Shown here: positions 34,674 to 47,535 of the stretch, in pieces | Numbering within the stretch: the first letter of the stretch is position 1 | How the letters are laid out: each line of letters starts with the position of its first letter | Origin: Candidatus Polarisedimenticolaceae bacterium | GTDB lineage: Bacteria; Acidobacteriota; Polarisedimenticolia; Polarisedimenticolales; DASRJG01 | Assembly: GCA_036376135.1 (NCBI GenBank) | Contig: DASVAW010000164.1 | Span: forward strand, 1-64,000 | Reading direction: 5' to 3' | DNA: 64,000 nt | Position numbers and translations under genes: made by a program | Notes under the pieces: generated by a model | What the model was told of the DNA's origin: nothing | Database searches by the model: none | What the model saw: the letters and a program-made list of their open reading frames with translations, nothing else

Positions 34674-35319
34674 ACAGCCGGGCGCGGTCGAGGATCCGGA
34701 CTTGGCGGCCGTTCATCTCGATCGCCCCTTCATGGATCATCCGGCTGAACGTGCGCGACACGATCTCCCGGACGGTCCCCAGGCGCGCGGCGATCTCCTG
34801 GTTGTTCCAGTGGAGCTCGAAGGTGTCGTTCTCCTCGGCGAGTTCGAGGAGCAGCCCCGCGAGGCGCTCGCGCACCGCCTTCAGCGACAGCTCCTGCACG
34901 AGGGCGACCATCCGTCGCAGGCGCATCGCGAGCGAGCCGATCACCGCGCGGGCGATCGCGGGCTCGCTCTCGACGAGACGGTGGAAGGTCGAAGGGGGCA
35001 TGTTGAGGACGATCGCGTCCTCCATCGCCGCGCACGACGCGGGGTAGGGGAGCCCGTCGAGCAGCGGGAGCTCCGCCACGGTGCGGCCGGGCCCTTCCAT
35101 CGCGAGGATCTGCTCGCGCCCCCCCTCGCCGAGCTTGTAGATCTTGACCGTGCCTTTCCAGACGACCCACAACCCCTTCGAAGGCTCTCCCTCGACCCAG
35201 AGGTTCTCCCCCTTCAGGAAGGTCTTCTCGTGGAGGTGGGTGAGGATCGCCTCGAGCTTCGCGTCGGGCAGTCCCGCGAAGATCGCGACCGTGCGGAGGA
35301 CGTCGAGTTTTCCCGCCAT
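34672..35319 (-). CDS. Crp/Fnr-family transcription regulator of the respiratory operon
   Basis: The 215-residue protein has a cyclic-nucleotide-like sensor domain (about 10-125), a long dimer helix, and a winged helix (about 160-210). The recognition helix reads GTVREIVSRTFSRM; R, E and the later R match Crp R180, E181 and R185, which read the half-site GTGA. It has no Fnr-type cysteine cluster. It is the last gene of the nine-gene respiratory operon and very probably controls the divergent promoters at 46.9-47.1 kb, where two GTGA-N6-TCAC sites exist. Confidence 0.88.
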   Translation of the reverse strand: MAGKLDVLRTVAIFAGLPDAKLEAILTHLHEKTFLKGENLWVEGEPSKGLWVVWKGTVKIYKLGEGGREQILAMEGPGRTVAELPLLDGLPYPASCAAMEDAIVLNMPPSTFHRLVESEPAIARAVIGSLAMRLRRMVALVQELSLKAVRERLAGLLLELAEENDTFELHWNNQEIAARLGTVREIVSRTFSRMIHEGAIEMNGRQVRILDRARL

Positions 35320-35331
35320 GGGACGACGATG

Positions 35332-35946
35332 CTACCCCGTCGCCCCCGGGCACTCCATCGCGTCGTCGTCGGGGGGGACGACGGGAAGCGGGTCGGGGAC
35401 GTCCCCGACGCGGCGGACCAGCGCCGCCGCCGCGAGCTCCCACACGGCAGGCGCGCCGGAGGCCGACAACTTCCGGAGTATCGGTCCCGCGACGGGGCGC
35501 AGGTGCTCCCCCGCGAACCTGCCGCGCGCCTCCGCGGTGAGGTGCGCCTCCTCCTCGCGCCCGCACTGCGCCGCGTACCCCTCCTTGAGCCACAGGTACC
35601 CGACGAATCCCGCGAGCACGGCGACGTGGTCGTGCGGGTCCTCCGCGCGCGGTCGGAAGGCGAAGGCGTCGTAGAACGTCGCGAGATCGGACAGGACGCG
35701 ACCGGGATCCTCCCAACCGCGATAGGCGACCTCGCGCGGGGACGCCGCCCCGCCGGGTCCGAACCAGCGCAGGTACGTCCCTTCGTCGACCTCCCCCGCG
35801 TGCGACGCCGCCTCCCGGAGGTCGTCCGCGTCGAGGAGCGCGGCGACCTTCGCGACCTCCTCGGCCCAACCCGGGCGCGGGCGCTCGAAGAGAAGGCCCA
35901 GGAGCCGCCACGACGCCGACGCGCGAAGGAGCGCCTCGGACTTCAC
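35332..35946 (-). CDS. TorD/NarJ-like chaperone for the molybdoenzyme
   Basis: The 204-residue, mostly helical protein has the features of the TorD/DmsD/NarJ family: LLGLLFERPRPGWAEEV near the start, YLRWFGPGGAASPREVAYRG, and DHVAVLAGFVGYLW. These chaperones bind the twin-arginine signal and help insert the molybdenum cofactor. It starts at GTG overlapping the gamma-subunit stop by 4 bases. Its place right after the alpha-beta-gamma genes fits the role. The match is by pattern and context. Confidence 0.8.
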   Translation of the reverse strand: MKSEALLRASASWRLLGLLFERPRPGWAEEVAKVAALLDADDLREAASHAGEVDEGTYLRWFGPGGAASPREVAYRGWEDPGRVLSDLATFYDAFAFRPRAEDPHDHVAVLAGFVGYLWLKEGYAAQCGREEEAHLTAEARGRFAGEHLRPVAGPILRKLSASGAPAVWELAAAALVRRVGDVPDPLPVVPPDDDAMECPGATG

Positions 35947-36791
35947 GGCCGCGCCTCGAGCTTCATCGGCGTCCAGGCCGAGCGCATCTTCCGCGCGCCG
36001 ACCTCGCCCGCGTTCCCCTGCCAGATCGCGAACGCGACCTCCGTGCGCCCTCCGGGGGCGAGCCCGGCCGGAAGGGGGCGCGACACGACGACCGCCCATC
36101 CCGCCTCGAGCCGCGTGCCTTTTCCGTCGGACACGGTGCGAGGTGCGGGTTGCAGCGAGCCGGGCCCTTCGGCGACGAGGTCCTCGACCGGTTTCGTCCT
36201 GGGGCCGGCCATCGTGTTCCCCAGATTTCGCGCCGGGGCGTACCGGGACGCCATCTCGACCTGCTCGGGGGATCCCGCCTTCAGCGACTCGGCGTCGAAG
36301 GGGTAGTGGGGGGTCGCGGCGCCCGGGTAAAGCGCGTGGATGTCGTCGGCGCGCCCGTCCACCACGGCCTGCCACGTCGCCCGCCAATGCGTGATCTCGA
36401 CCGGCTTTCCGATCTCGCCCATCTGGGGCGCGGGGACGTCCGGTTCGGTTCGCGCCGGCAGCTGCACGGCGCAGGCGTCGGTGAACATCGCCGGTCCGGG
36501 AACGTCCTCCTTCGACGCGTCGTCCCACTCCAGGCGGAAGGCGACGCGCGTGCCGTCGGAGGCCGCGCGCACCCGCACCTCCGCGGTCGAGGGGGTCATC
36601 AGCCGGGGTTCGACCAGGTCCTGCAGGAGCAGGGGCGCACGATGGACGGGCAGGGCGTTCCACGCGGGGTCCGCGGGGTCGGCGGGGAGGGTCGCGGCCT
36701 GGGCGACGACCACCTCCGGGACGAACACCGGGGCGCGGCTGCACGAGCCCGCGAGGGCGAGGGCGACGGCGACGAGCACGTAGCGGCGCAT
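35943..36791 (-). CDS. Haem b-binding gamma subunit, EbdC/DdhC-like
   Basis: The 282-residue exported protein has a signal sequence with a possible lipobox (LALAGSC). The body matches the ethylbenzene-dehydrogenase haem-binding domain: WNALPVHRAPLLLQDLVEP, VRAASDGTRVAFRLEWDD, FTDACAVQLP and a C-terminal VAFAIWQGNAGEVGARKMRS. In EbdC and DdhC this domain binds one haem b through Met and Lys and passes electrons between the Fe-S subunit and cytochrome c in the periplasm. The presence of this subunit marks the enzyme as periplasmic. Confidence 0.87.
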   Translation of the reverse strand: MRRYVLVAVALALAGSCSRAPVFVPEVVVAQAATLPADPADPAWNALPVHRAPLLLQDLVEPRLMTPSTAEVRVRAASDGTRVAFRLEWDDASKEDVPGPAMFTDACAVQLPARTEPDVPAPQMGEIGKPVEITHWRATWQAVVDGRADDIHALYPGAATPHYPFDAESLKAGSPEQVEMASRYAPARNLGNTMAGPRTKPVEDLVAEGPGSLQPAPRTVSDGKGTRLEAGWAVVVSRPLPAGLAPGGRTEVAFAIWQGNAGEVGARKMRSAWTPMKLEARP

Positions 36792-36807
36792 GGCTTTCCT
36801 CCGGTCC

Positions 36808-37937
36808 TCAGGGGGTGTTCGTGCGGATGACGCCGAAGCGCGGGTCGTGGGCGGGACGAACCTGCACCGGCTCGGTGATCGGGACGCGCACGATCTCGGT
36901 GCCGTCCTCCTCGAGCCCGAGCATCACGTCCCCCTGGCGGCGGAATCGCGGGACGATCCGGTCCGTACACCCGAACAGGGCGAACAGGCCCGCGAGCGTC
37001 TTGTCGTCGACGGCGGAGCGGTACGTCTCGATCGCGTGATCGACGCCGGGGCCGAACATCTGGTCGAGATAGGCCCTCGGCGCGTGGATCGGGGGCACGT
37101 AGTAGACGTTGGGCTCGAGCCCGAACTGCGGGAACAGCGGGAGCGCCACCTTGCGCACGTGCACGAGGTAATCGATCGGGTTGTCCTCCCGCACCTTGTC
37201 GGGGGTGTCGATGAACCCGGCGAAGCGGATCTTCCCGATGCAGTTCACGAAGCACTGAGGCTGCAGCCCCTGCTCGATCTTCGGGAAACAGGCGATGCAC
37301 TTCTCGGAGGTCCCCGTCATCGGGTTGAAGAAGGTCTTCTTGTAGGGGCACGCCTTCACGCATTCCTGGTAGCCGCGACAACGCCCCTGGTCGAGGAGGA
37401 CGATCCCGTCCTCGGGGCGCTTGTAGATCGAGCCGCGCGGGCAGGAGGCCAGACACGCCGGGTAGGTGCAGTGGTTGCAGATCCGCGCGAGGTAGAAAAA
37501 CCAGCTCAGGTGCGGAACCTGGAGGAAGGCGCCGGCGTCGATCATCGGCCCCGCGCAGTCGTCCTCGCCGACGTTGGGGTGCGCGTAGTCGATCTCCTGG
37601 GGACGCCATCCCACGACGCGTTCTCCGGCCTGCGCCGCCTCGAACAGGGTCCGCCCCTCGTAGCGCCCGTTCGTCCAGTCCTGGCTTCCGAGCTTCTCGA
37701 GGACGTGCACGTCCCAGGCGAGGGGGTAGAAGCCGTACGGCTTCGTCTCGACGTTGTTCCAGAGCATGTACTCCTGGCCCTTCCCCGAGGTCCAGGTCGT
37801 CTTGCAGGCGAGCGTGCAGGTCTGGCACGCGATGCACTTGTTGACGTCGAAGATCGCGCCGAACTGTTTTTGCGGCCGCGACTCGGGGTACCAGTACGAC
37901 ATCTCGCGGCCGAGCTGCCAGTTGTGCACGCGTGCCA

Positions 37938-37938
<1 letters not shown>
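36808..37938 (-). CDS. NarH-like iron-sulfur (beta) subunit
   Basis: The 376-residue protein has four cysteine clusters: C35-x2-C-x2-C-x3-C45, C154[12 protein letters not shown]166, C187[10 protein letters not shown]197, and C214-IAC...C229...C233. The third cluster has tyrosine where a fourth cysteine could be (NarH has Trp), so it is probably a [3Fe-4S]; the others should be [4Fe-4S]. The pattern is that of NarH, EbdB and SerB. Its start overlaps the alpha stop in TGATG. It carries electrons from the Mo subunit to the haem b subunit. Confidence 0.93.
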
Positions 37939-41383
<3,445 letters not shown>

Positions 41384-41387
<4 letters not shown>

Positions 41388-43015
41388 CGCTTCACCTCCC
41401 AGCGGCGCACGAACGCGACCACGGACTCGATCTCCTCGTCCGACAGCTCGCGGCGGGTCGTGGATGCGCGGGAGAAGCCCTCCATCGAGGTTCCTCGGCG
41501 CCCGTTTCGGATCGTCTCGTAGAGGTACGTGTCGGTCGCGTTCTCCAGGAGCACGGGATTCCGGAGGGAGGGCCCCTCCTTCCCCTCGCCCTTCTCGCCG
41601 TGGCAGGACGCGCACGCGCCGGCGTAGAGCGTCGCCCCCGCGGCGGCGTCGCCGCGCACCCACCGCGCGGGCCTCGCGTCGGGCTCGAACGCCGTCCCGC
41701 CGAGCTCGCGCAGGTGCGCGACCAGCGCGTCGATCTCCTCGGGGCGCAGGCCCCCGGGACCCCACGCCGGCATGCGCCGGCCGGGCCGGCCGTGGGTGAC
41801 GGTCGCGCGCACGAACGCGTCGGACGCGACCCTCAGGAAGTCCGGATTCGCGATCGCCGGGAACGCGGGGGCTCCGGGGTAACGCATCCCCTGGCCGGAT
41901 CGACCGTGGCAGGCGGCGCAGAACGTCCCGTAGAGCGTCGCGCCGTCGGTGGCGAACTCGCGCTCTCCCATCCGCTCGGTCCGGACGCGGTCCATCGGCC
42001 ACAACGCCTCGGGGAGCTCCGCGCGTCGGAGCGAGAACAGGTAGTAGTCGAGTCGCTCGATCTCGGCGTCGGAGAGACCGAGCGCCGGCATCGCCGAACC
42101 CGGCACGACGGCGGCGGGAGCGCGGAAGTGCTCGGCGAAAAACGCCTCGAGGCTGCGCGTGCCGTCCCCGATCCTCCGGAAGTCGATCCGCCCGGGGTCC
42201 TTCTCGCCGACGCGGGTGAGGTCGGGGCCGTCGTCGCCGCCGACCCCGCCGACCTTGTGGCACCCGCGGCAGCCCAGGGTGTGGAACGTCGCCTTCGCCT
42301 CGACGAGGCCCGGCGCCCCGACCCGCGAGTCGAGATAAACCGCGATGGCGTCGAGATCCTCGGAGGCGATCGCCCCGAACCCCTCGAGCGTCGCGAGGTG
42401 TTTCGCGTGCCACGCGCGGTCGTACCCCCGCACCCCCACGCGCGACAGATCGCCGCCGGCGGGGGCCGCCGCGGCCAGGGGGCGAAGGGTCCCGCCGCGG
42501 CCGTCGACGGCGTGGCAGGCGAGGCAGTCGGCGCGCTCGAAGATCGCGCGCCCGCGCTCGAGGGAGGCGAGGTTCGGGACGCGGAGGTTGGTGTGGCACG
42601 TGCCGCAACCGGCGTAGGCGAACTTCCGCGGGATCATCGGGGTCGGCCAGAACTCGGCCGTTCCGTGCGCGTCCTCGAGGTCGGTCGCGCGCCCCTGGCC
42701 GGCGTGGCAGACGACGCACCCGAAGTCGTTCGGGTCGTGCACCACGTCGGGGTGTTTTCCGAAGACGCGATGGCCGGCGATCGGCGTCTCGCCGGGGGCC
42801 ATGCCGACGTGGCAGCTCACGCAGCGGTCCATGGCGGAGGTCTTCGGCGCGACGACCTGGCGGAGCAGCACGGGAGACCCGGCCGGGGCGAGGCTCGCGT
42901 AGGCGGCCTGCAGGCGCCGCCATTCGCGATCGACGTTCTCGTCCCACGCGGCGACGCCCAGGACGGCGAGCGTCGCGAGGCTCGAGACGAGGAGCAGCAC
43001 CTTGTTGCGCTTCAT
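41384..43015 (-). CDS. Exported cytochrome c with seven haem sites
   Basis: The 543-residue protein has an N-terminal hydrophobic anchor ([18 protein letters not shown]) and seven CxxCH motifs: CVSCH (65), CVVCH (100), CGTCH (137), CLACH, CRGCH, CAACH and CASCH. The C-terminal half looks like three single-haem cytochrome c domains in a row. It sits between cytochrome b and the molybdoenzyme genes, so it probably replaces cytochrome c1 or f in the bc complex and passes electrons to the gamma subunit. Its stop overlaps the alpha start (ATGA). Confidence 0.92.
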
Positions 43016-43016
43016 C

Positions 43017-44549
43017 TCAATGCCCCGGCCACTGGGAGTGCAGCCAGTAGAAGTCCCAATTCGGGCCGCGGAAATACGTGCCGACGATCGTGAGGACGAC
43101 GAAGCCGCACAGGAAACAGGTGAACAGGGCCAACGCTCCCGCCCGGACCGAGTCGAAGCGGCGGATGGCCCACAACGAGAAGGCCGCGTACGCGACCGTG
43201 AGAACCGTCCCGGGGTTGACCGCGGTGATCAGAAGCTGCGGCGCGTGGGTCCACCACTGGCGGATCCACCCGACGTTCACGACGAACACCTCGAGGAGGA
43301 GCACCGCGCCGAGGCCGAAGGCGATCGAGGTTCCGACCAGGCGCCGCCCTCCCGGCCCTCCGAACCACTCCCCGGTCCCCTCCGTCTCGCGGTCGAGGTA
43401 GGGGATCAGGCCGAGCCCGAGCAGGACGATCCCCGGGATGCCGATGCCGCCCATGAAGGCGGAGAACGAGACGAGCTCCTGGAGCCCGAGGAAATACCAC
43501 GGCGCCTTCGCGGGGTTCTCGGGGACGGCGGGGTTCGCGATCTCCTTGAGCGGCGCGTCGGAGACCAGGGCGAGCGCCACGCACAGGAACGTGGTGAGCA
43601 TGAACACCGCCGCCTCGCCGTAGAACAGGTGCGGCATCGACGGCACGGTGTTCTCGGGGCCGCGGCCGACCCACGGGGTCTTCCCCTTCACGATCGCCGC
43701 GAGGCTGTAGGTCTTCGCCGGGGCCTCGGTGAAGGCCGGGACGATCGGCGCTTCGGGTGCGCCCAGGCGCGCGTCGGCGTCGGCGGGGCGCACGAGCCCG
43801 CCGTCCTTCCGGATCCGCCAGAAGTGCACGGCGACGAGGGCCGCGAGGGCGAGGGGGAGGATCATCACGTGCAGGAGGTAGAAGCGGATCAGCGCCTCCT
43901 CGCCGACGTCCTCCGAGCCCAGCAGGATCAGCTTCTGGAGCCCGCCGGGGTCGAACCACCCCGTCATCCCGAGCGCGTCGGTCACCTCCCGCGGCGACTG
44001 CGCGATGTTCGCGCCGATCGTGATCGCCCAGTACGCGAGCTGGTCCCACGGGAGCAGGTAGCCGGTGAACGAGAGGCCGAGGGTCACCACGAGCAGCCCC
44101 ATCCCGACGACCCAGTTGTATTCGCGCGGGGCTCGGTAGGCCGAGGTGAAGAACACCCTCGCCATGTGCAGGATCACCACCGCGACCATGATCTGCGCCG
44201 CCCAGCGGTGGATGTTCCGGATGAACCGGCCGGTCGGGACGACGAAGTGGAGATCCTTGATCGAGGCGTAGGCGACGTCCGGGTAGGGCTTGTAATAGAA
44301 CATCAGCAACACGCCCGTCACGAGCGTGATGAGGAACGCCGCGAAGGCGGCGGTGCCCAGGCCCCACGTCGTCGCCCAGCGCAGCGACCAGCGGTGCGTG
44401 CGGACCGGATGGAGGTGCAGGAAGACGTTCCCGAAGACGAACGTCGACCGCGTGCGGTCGGTTGCGGGCCTGCCGCCGCGGAACATCGTCTCCACGAAGC
44501 GCCGCGGCGCCGCGCGCAGGTTCGCGACGAAGGCCCGGAGCGCGCTCAT
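43017..44549 (-). CDS. Cytochrome b of a bc-type complex (full length)
   Basis: The 510-residue membrane protein has the haem-binding histidines H-x13-H ([16 protein letters not shown]) in helix B and H-x14-H ([16 protein letters not shown]) in helix D; the 13/14 spacing is the b6 type. The quinol-site motif, normally PEWY, reads [12 protein letters not shown]-terminal b6-like and C-terminal subunit-IV-like halves are in one chain with about nine helices. It oxidises quinol with the Rieske protein encoded just upstream (ATGA overlap). An upstream in-frame extension overlaps the Rieske gene and was rejected. Confidence 0.93.
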   Translation of the reverse strand: MSALRAFVANLRAAPRRFVETMFRGGRPATDRTRSTFVFGNVFLHLHPVRTHRWSLRWATTWGLGTAAFAAFLITLVTGVLLMFYYKPYPDVAYASIKDLHFVVPTGRFIRNIHRWAAQIMVAVVILHMARVFFTSAYRAPREYNWVVGMGLLVVTLGLSFTGYLLPWDQLAYWAITIGANIAQSPREVTDALGMTGWFDPGGLQKLILLGSEDVGEEALIRFYLLHVMILPLALAALVAVHFWRIRKDGGLVRPADADARLGAPEAPIVPAFTEAPAKTYSLAAIVKGKTPWVGRGPENTVPSMPHLFYGEAAVFMLTTFLCVALALVSDAPLKEIANPAVPENPAKAPWYFLGLQELVSFSAFMGGIGIPGIVLLGLGLIPYLDRETEGTGEWFGGPGGRRLVGTSIAFGLGAVLLLEVFVVNVGWIRQWWTHAPQLLITAVNPGTVLTVAYAAFSLWAIRRFDSVRAGALALFTCFLCGFVVLTIVGTYFRGPNWDFYWLHSQWPGH

Positions 44550-45046
44550 GTGATCGTCACCTTCGTCCCCTGCGGGACGACCGACCCTTCGTCCACGACG
44601 TAGGTCCCGCCGGCGACCTCCCTCACCTCGAGCCAGGGGAGGGACTTGGGTGCGGGCCCGCGCACGACCGAGCCGTCCGGCGCGAAACGCGAGCCGTGGC
44701 ACGGGCAATGGAACCCGTCCTCGGCGGGCTTCACGATGCAGCCGAGGTGGGTGCAGACGGTCGAGATCGCGAAGATCCCGCCGGCATCGCGGTACAACGC
44801 GACCGAGCGCCCGGGGGGCACGAACGGCTGCCCCTCGGCGAGGTTCTCGGGGAGGGTCACGCGGAACTTCTTCGAGGGGCTCGGGAGCACGGCCGCCTTG
44901 GGGAGGCGCAACATGCCGGCGAGCGCGAACAGGACCGCGGTGCCCATCGCGCTCAGCGCGGCGAGGCCGAGGAAGTCGCGACGCGGCACGGGATCCGGGT
45001 CGAGCCTCGAGCGTTCGGCTTCGGCCGAGTGGGGCTTCGTCGTCAT
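44546..45046 (-). CDS. Rieske iron-sulfur protein
   Basis: The 166-residue protein has an N-terminal twin-arginine-like segment ([15 protein letters not shown]) that also forms its membrane anchor. The [2Fe-2S] site is CTHLGC and CPCHGS with two Cys and two His ligands, the usual Rieske pair for bc complexes. GGAGG precedes its ATG and the start overlaps the FAD-protein stop by 4 bases. It moves electrons from quinol at cytochrome b to the multihaem cytochrome c. Confidence 0.95.
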   Translation of the reverse strand: MTTKPHSAEAERSRLDPDPVPRRDFLGLAALSAMGTAVLFALAGMLRLPKAAVLPSPSKKFRVTLPENLAEGQPFVPPGRSVALYRDAGGIFAISTVCTHLGCIVKPAEDGFHCPCHGSRFAPDGSVVRGPAPKSLPWLEVREVAGGTYVVDEGSVVPQGTKVTIT

Positions 45047-46935
45047 CGGCTCCTCCAGGTCGTCGTGAAGGTCGTGCGCTCCATCGAGATCGCGTCGACC
45101 GGGCATCGCATCGCGCAGAGCGCGCACCGGATGCAGCGGTCCTCGTCCTTGAGGATCGCGGAATCGTCGGGGGGGCCGAGCTCGGGGGCGACGTCCGCGA
45201 GCGCGACGAGCTTCAGGCACTCGGTCGGGCAGACGTCGGCGCATCCGCCGCACAACACGCATCGCGCGCCGTCGAAGACGGGGGTCACCCCGCAATCGAG
45301 GCAACGCGAGGCCTCGCGGCGGGCCAGAACCGCGTCGTAGCCGATCTCGACGAGCGCCTCGGGGCTGGCGAGGCGACGCTCGGGGGGGAGCAGGGGGATG
45401 TCCGTGCGCCGCAACGCCTCGTACCCGCGTTCCCGGCGCCAGCGCTCGATCGGCAGGTGCGCCTGCAGCGCCGTCGCCTCGATCGTGCGGCCGGTCACGT
45501 GGCGGTACACCGCGCGCGCGGTCTTCTTCCCGGAGGCCACCGCGTCGATGAGCAGGCGCGTCCCGTGCGCGAGATCGCCGGCCACGAAGATCCCCGGCGC
45601 GGTCGTTTCGTTGCTCGCGGGGTCCACCTTCGGCCAGCCCGGTCGCGCCTCCTCGAGGTCGGGGGCGCCTTCCTTCAGGAACGCGAGGTCGGGCATCTGC
45701 CCCGCGGCGAAGATCACCGTGTCGCCCTCGACGATCCGCGTGGAGGCGTCGTCGTAGGTCGGGGCGAACCGCCGGTTCTCGTCGTAGACGCGAAGGCAGC
45801 GGCGGAAGACCACCCCGGTGACCGATCCGTCGAGCCCCCGCTGGATCTCGAGCGGGCCCCAGCCGTTGAGTCGCTCGACCCCCTCCTCGTCCCCCTCGAG
45901 GATCTCGAGGGTGTCCGCGGGCATCTCCTCGAGCGTCTCGAGGGAGACCAGGCGCACGCGCCGCGTGCCGGCCAGGCGCGCCGCGGTCCGCGCCGCGTCC
46001 CACGCCTCCTGGCGCAGCACGGTCCGCGCGACGTCGTAGGCGACGTTGCCGCCGCCGATCACGACGACGTCGCCGCCGAGGTCGAGCGCCTCGCCGAGGG
46101 CGACGGCGCGGAGCAGATCGACCCCGCCGTAGACCCGCGGCCCCGCCTCGCCGGAAAGTCCGAGGGAGCGCGGGCGCTTGGCCCCCACGGCGACGACGAC
46201 GGCGGCGAACTCGCGGCGCAACGTGGCGAAGTCGACGTCGCGTCCGACGGCGGTCGAGCAGCGGATCTCGACCCCCAGCGCCTCGATCACCGCGATCTCC
46301 CGCCGGATCAGCTCGCGGGGAAGCCGGTAGGCGGGAACGCCCAGGACCAACATCCCCGCGGCGACCGGCTCCGACTCGAAGACGACGGGGCGGAGCCCCA
46401 TCAGCGCGAGGTCGTGGGCGCACGACAGCCCCGCGGGGCCGGCGCCGACGATGGCGACGCGTTCGCCGGACGCCGGGACGAACCTCCCGTCGAGTGACGC
46501 CCGCAGCAACCCGGCCATCTCCTCGATCCCGGCGCCGACCTCGGGAATCCAGTCGCGCAGCTTTCCGAGGACCTCCTCGGGCGGTTGCGCCTCCACGCCG
46601 TGTTGCTCGCAGGCGAACCGCTTGAGGGCGCGAATCGCCACCGGCCGGTCGTTTCCGACGAACGCCCCGTCGTCGTCGACCTTCGGGACCTTCCCGCGTC
46701 GGCAGGCGGTCTCGCAGGGCGCGCCGCAGATCCGCCCGCAGATCGAGGCGAACGGGTTCGGCCCGCGGGCGATGAGGTAGGCCTCCTCGAACCGTCCCTC
46801 CGCGATCGCCCGGACGTACCCGCGCGCGTCGGTGTGGACCGGGCAGGCCTCCTGGCAGGCGACGAGTCTTCGGTGATGGTCCTCGGCGGGGACCTCGACA
46901 CGGAGGACGCGCAGCGACGACGCCGGGACGCTCAT
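45043..46935 (-). CDS. FAD oxidoreductase with ferredoxin domains (GltD-like)
   Basis: The 630-residue protein has an N-terminal cysteine-rich helical domain ([26 protein letters not shown]) as in glutamate synthase small subunit, then FAD- and NAD(P)-binding folds ([16 protein letters not shown] near 160 and [15 protein letters not shown] near 275), and two C-terminal [4Fe-4S] motifs ([12 protein letters not shown] and [12 protein letters not shown]). It is the first gene of the respiratory operon. It may feed electrons from NAD(P)H or ferredoxin toward the quinone pool or the bc complex; that role is inferred. It has no signal peptide and should be in the cytoplasm. Confidence 0.88.
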   Translation of the reverse strand: MSVPASSLRVLRVEVPAEDHHRRLVACQEACPVHTDARGYVRAIAEGRFEEAYLIARGPNPFASICGRICGAPCETACRRGKVPKVDDDGAFVGNDRPVAIRALKRFACEQHGVEAQPPEEVLGKLRDWIPEVGAGIEEMAGLLRASLDGRFVPASGERVAIVGAGPAGLSCAHDLALMGLRPVVFESEPVAAGMLVLGVPAYRLPRELIRREIAVIEALGVEIRCSTAVGRDVDFATLRREFAAVVVAVGAKRPRSLGLSGEAGPRVYGGVDLLRAVALGEALDLGGDVVVIGGGNVAYDVARTVLRQEAWDAARTAARLAGTRRVRLVSLETLEEMPADTLEILEGDEEGVERLNGWGPLEIQRGLDGSVTGVVFRRCLRVYDENRRFAPTYDDASTRIVEGDTVIFAAGQMPDLAFLKEGAPDLEEARPGWPKVDPASNETTAPGIFVAGDLAHGTRLLIDAVASGKKTARAVYRHVTGRTIEATALQAHLPIERWRRERGYEALRRTDIPLLPPERRLASPEALVEIGYDAVLARREASRCLDCGVTPVFDGARCVLCGGCADVCPTECLKLVALADVAPELGPPDDSAILKDEDRCIRCALCAMRCPVDAISMERTTFTTTWRSR

Positions 46936-46943
46936 GTTCCTTG

Positions 46944-46949
46944 ATTAGT
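46944..46949 (-). promoter_or_regulatory. Predicted -10 box of the respiratory operon
   Basis: Read on the minus strand this is ACTAAT (4 of 6 to TATAAT), 8 bases before the ATG at 46935. The start of transcription would be near 46937, about 40 bases from the centre of the Crp-type site at 46969-46984, the normal distance for a class II activator. The leader would be only a few bases. Confidence 0.45.
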
Positions 46950-46968
46950 CCCGTGGGCCTCTTGCGGC

Positions 46969-46984
46969 TGTGACCAATATCACA
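46969..46984. promoter_or_regulatory. Crp/Fnr-type site TGTGA-N6-TCACA
   Basis: TGTGACCAATATCACA is a perfect TGTGA-N6-TCACA palindrome. It lies in the divergent region between the FAD oxidoreductase and hemerythrin genes. The operon-encoded Crp/Fnr protein has the RE..SR helix expected to bind it. Confidence 0.7.
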
Positions 46985-47002
46985 CGCCGCGTCGCGAGCG
47001 GG

Positions 47003-47018
47003 CGTGACCCCGGTCACG
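47003..47018. promoter_or_regulatory. Second Crp/Fnr-type site CGTGA-N6-TCACG
   Basis: CGTGACCCCGGTCACG is a second GTGA-N6-TCAC palindrome with symmetric C/G flanks. Its centre is 34 bases from the first site and about 41 bases from the predicted start for the hemerythrin gene. Confidence 0.65.
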
Positions 47019-47039
47019 GACCGCGACCGTCCCTCGCCC

Positions 47040-47045
47040 GATGAT
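47040..47045 (+). promoter_or_regulatory. Predicted -10 box of the hemerythrin gene
   Basis: GATGAT (4 of 6 to TATAAT) gives an expected start near 47052, just before the GGAGGTGACCG ribosome site. The distance to the centre of the second Crp-type site is about 41.5 bases, again the class II position. Confidence 0.4.
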
Positions 47046-47063
47046 CCGCCGCGGAGGTGACCG

Positions 47064-47531
47064 ATGGACCCGATCGACGCGTTGGTCGTGGAACACGAGG
47101 CGGCATTGCGGGAGCTCGAGCGGCTGCGCGTCGCGGCGACGCGCCTCGACCAGCCGGGAGCCCTCGCGGACTTCGAGGGCGCGCTCCGGTTCCTGGAGAC
47201 CGAGATCCGGGCCCACAATCAGTGGGAGGAGGATCACCTGTTCCCCAAGCTCGAGCTCTACTTCGGTCCTCACGGGCCGTGCGTCGTCATGCGGGCGGAG
47301 CATCGGCAGCTCTGGGACCTCTACGCCCACGTGGGGCCGTTGCTCGACGCCGTGAAGGGGGGAACGGCGAGCGCCGAGGAGGGGGCCCAGCTCGCCCGTG
47401 TCGCGTCGTCGATCGTCGACCTCCTCGTGCAGCACATCGCGAAGGAGAACCAGATCCTCTTCCCGATGGCCAAGCAGATGCTCCGGCCCGACGATCTCGA
47501 GGCGATGCGCGCCGCGCGCCCCGAGGCCTGA
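47064..47531 (+). CDS. Hemerythrin (HHE domain) protein
   Basis: The 155-residue, all-helical protein has the di-iron ligands of the HHE family: VVEHEAAL (H11), [24 protein letters not shown] and [12 protein letters not shown]. Such proteins sense or carry O2 or NO, or repair iron centres under nitrosative stress. It has a strong ribosome site (GGAGGTGACCG) and shares the Crp-controlled divergent region with the respiratory operon. A role in guarding or sensing NO or O2 during anaerobic respiration fits the context. Confidence 0.9.
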   Translation: MDPIDALVVEHEAALRELERLRVAATRLDQPGALADFEGALRFLETEIRAHNQWEEDHLFPKLELYFGPHGPCVVMRAEHRQLWDLYAHVGPLLDAVKGGTASAEEGAQLARVASSIVDLLVQHIAKENQILFPMAKQMLRPDDLEAMRAARPEA

Positions 47532-47535
47532 CCCC

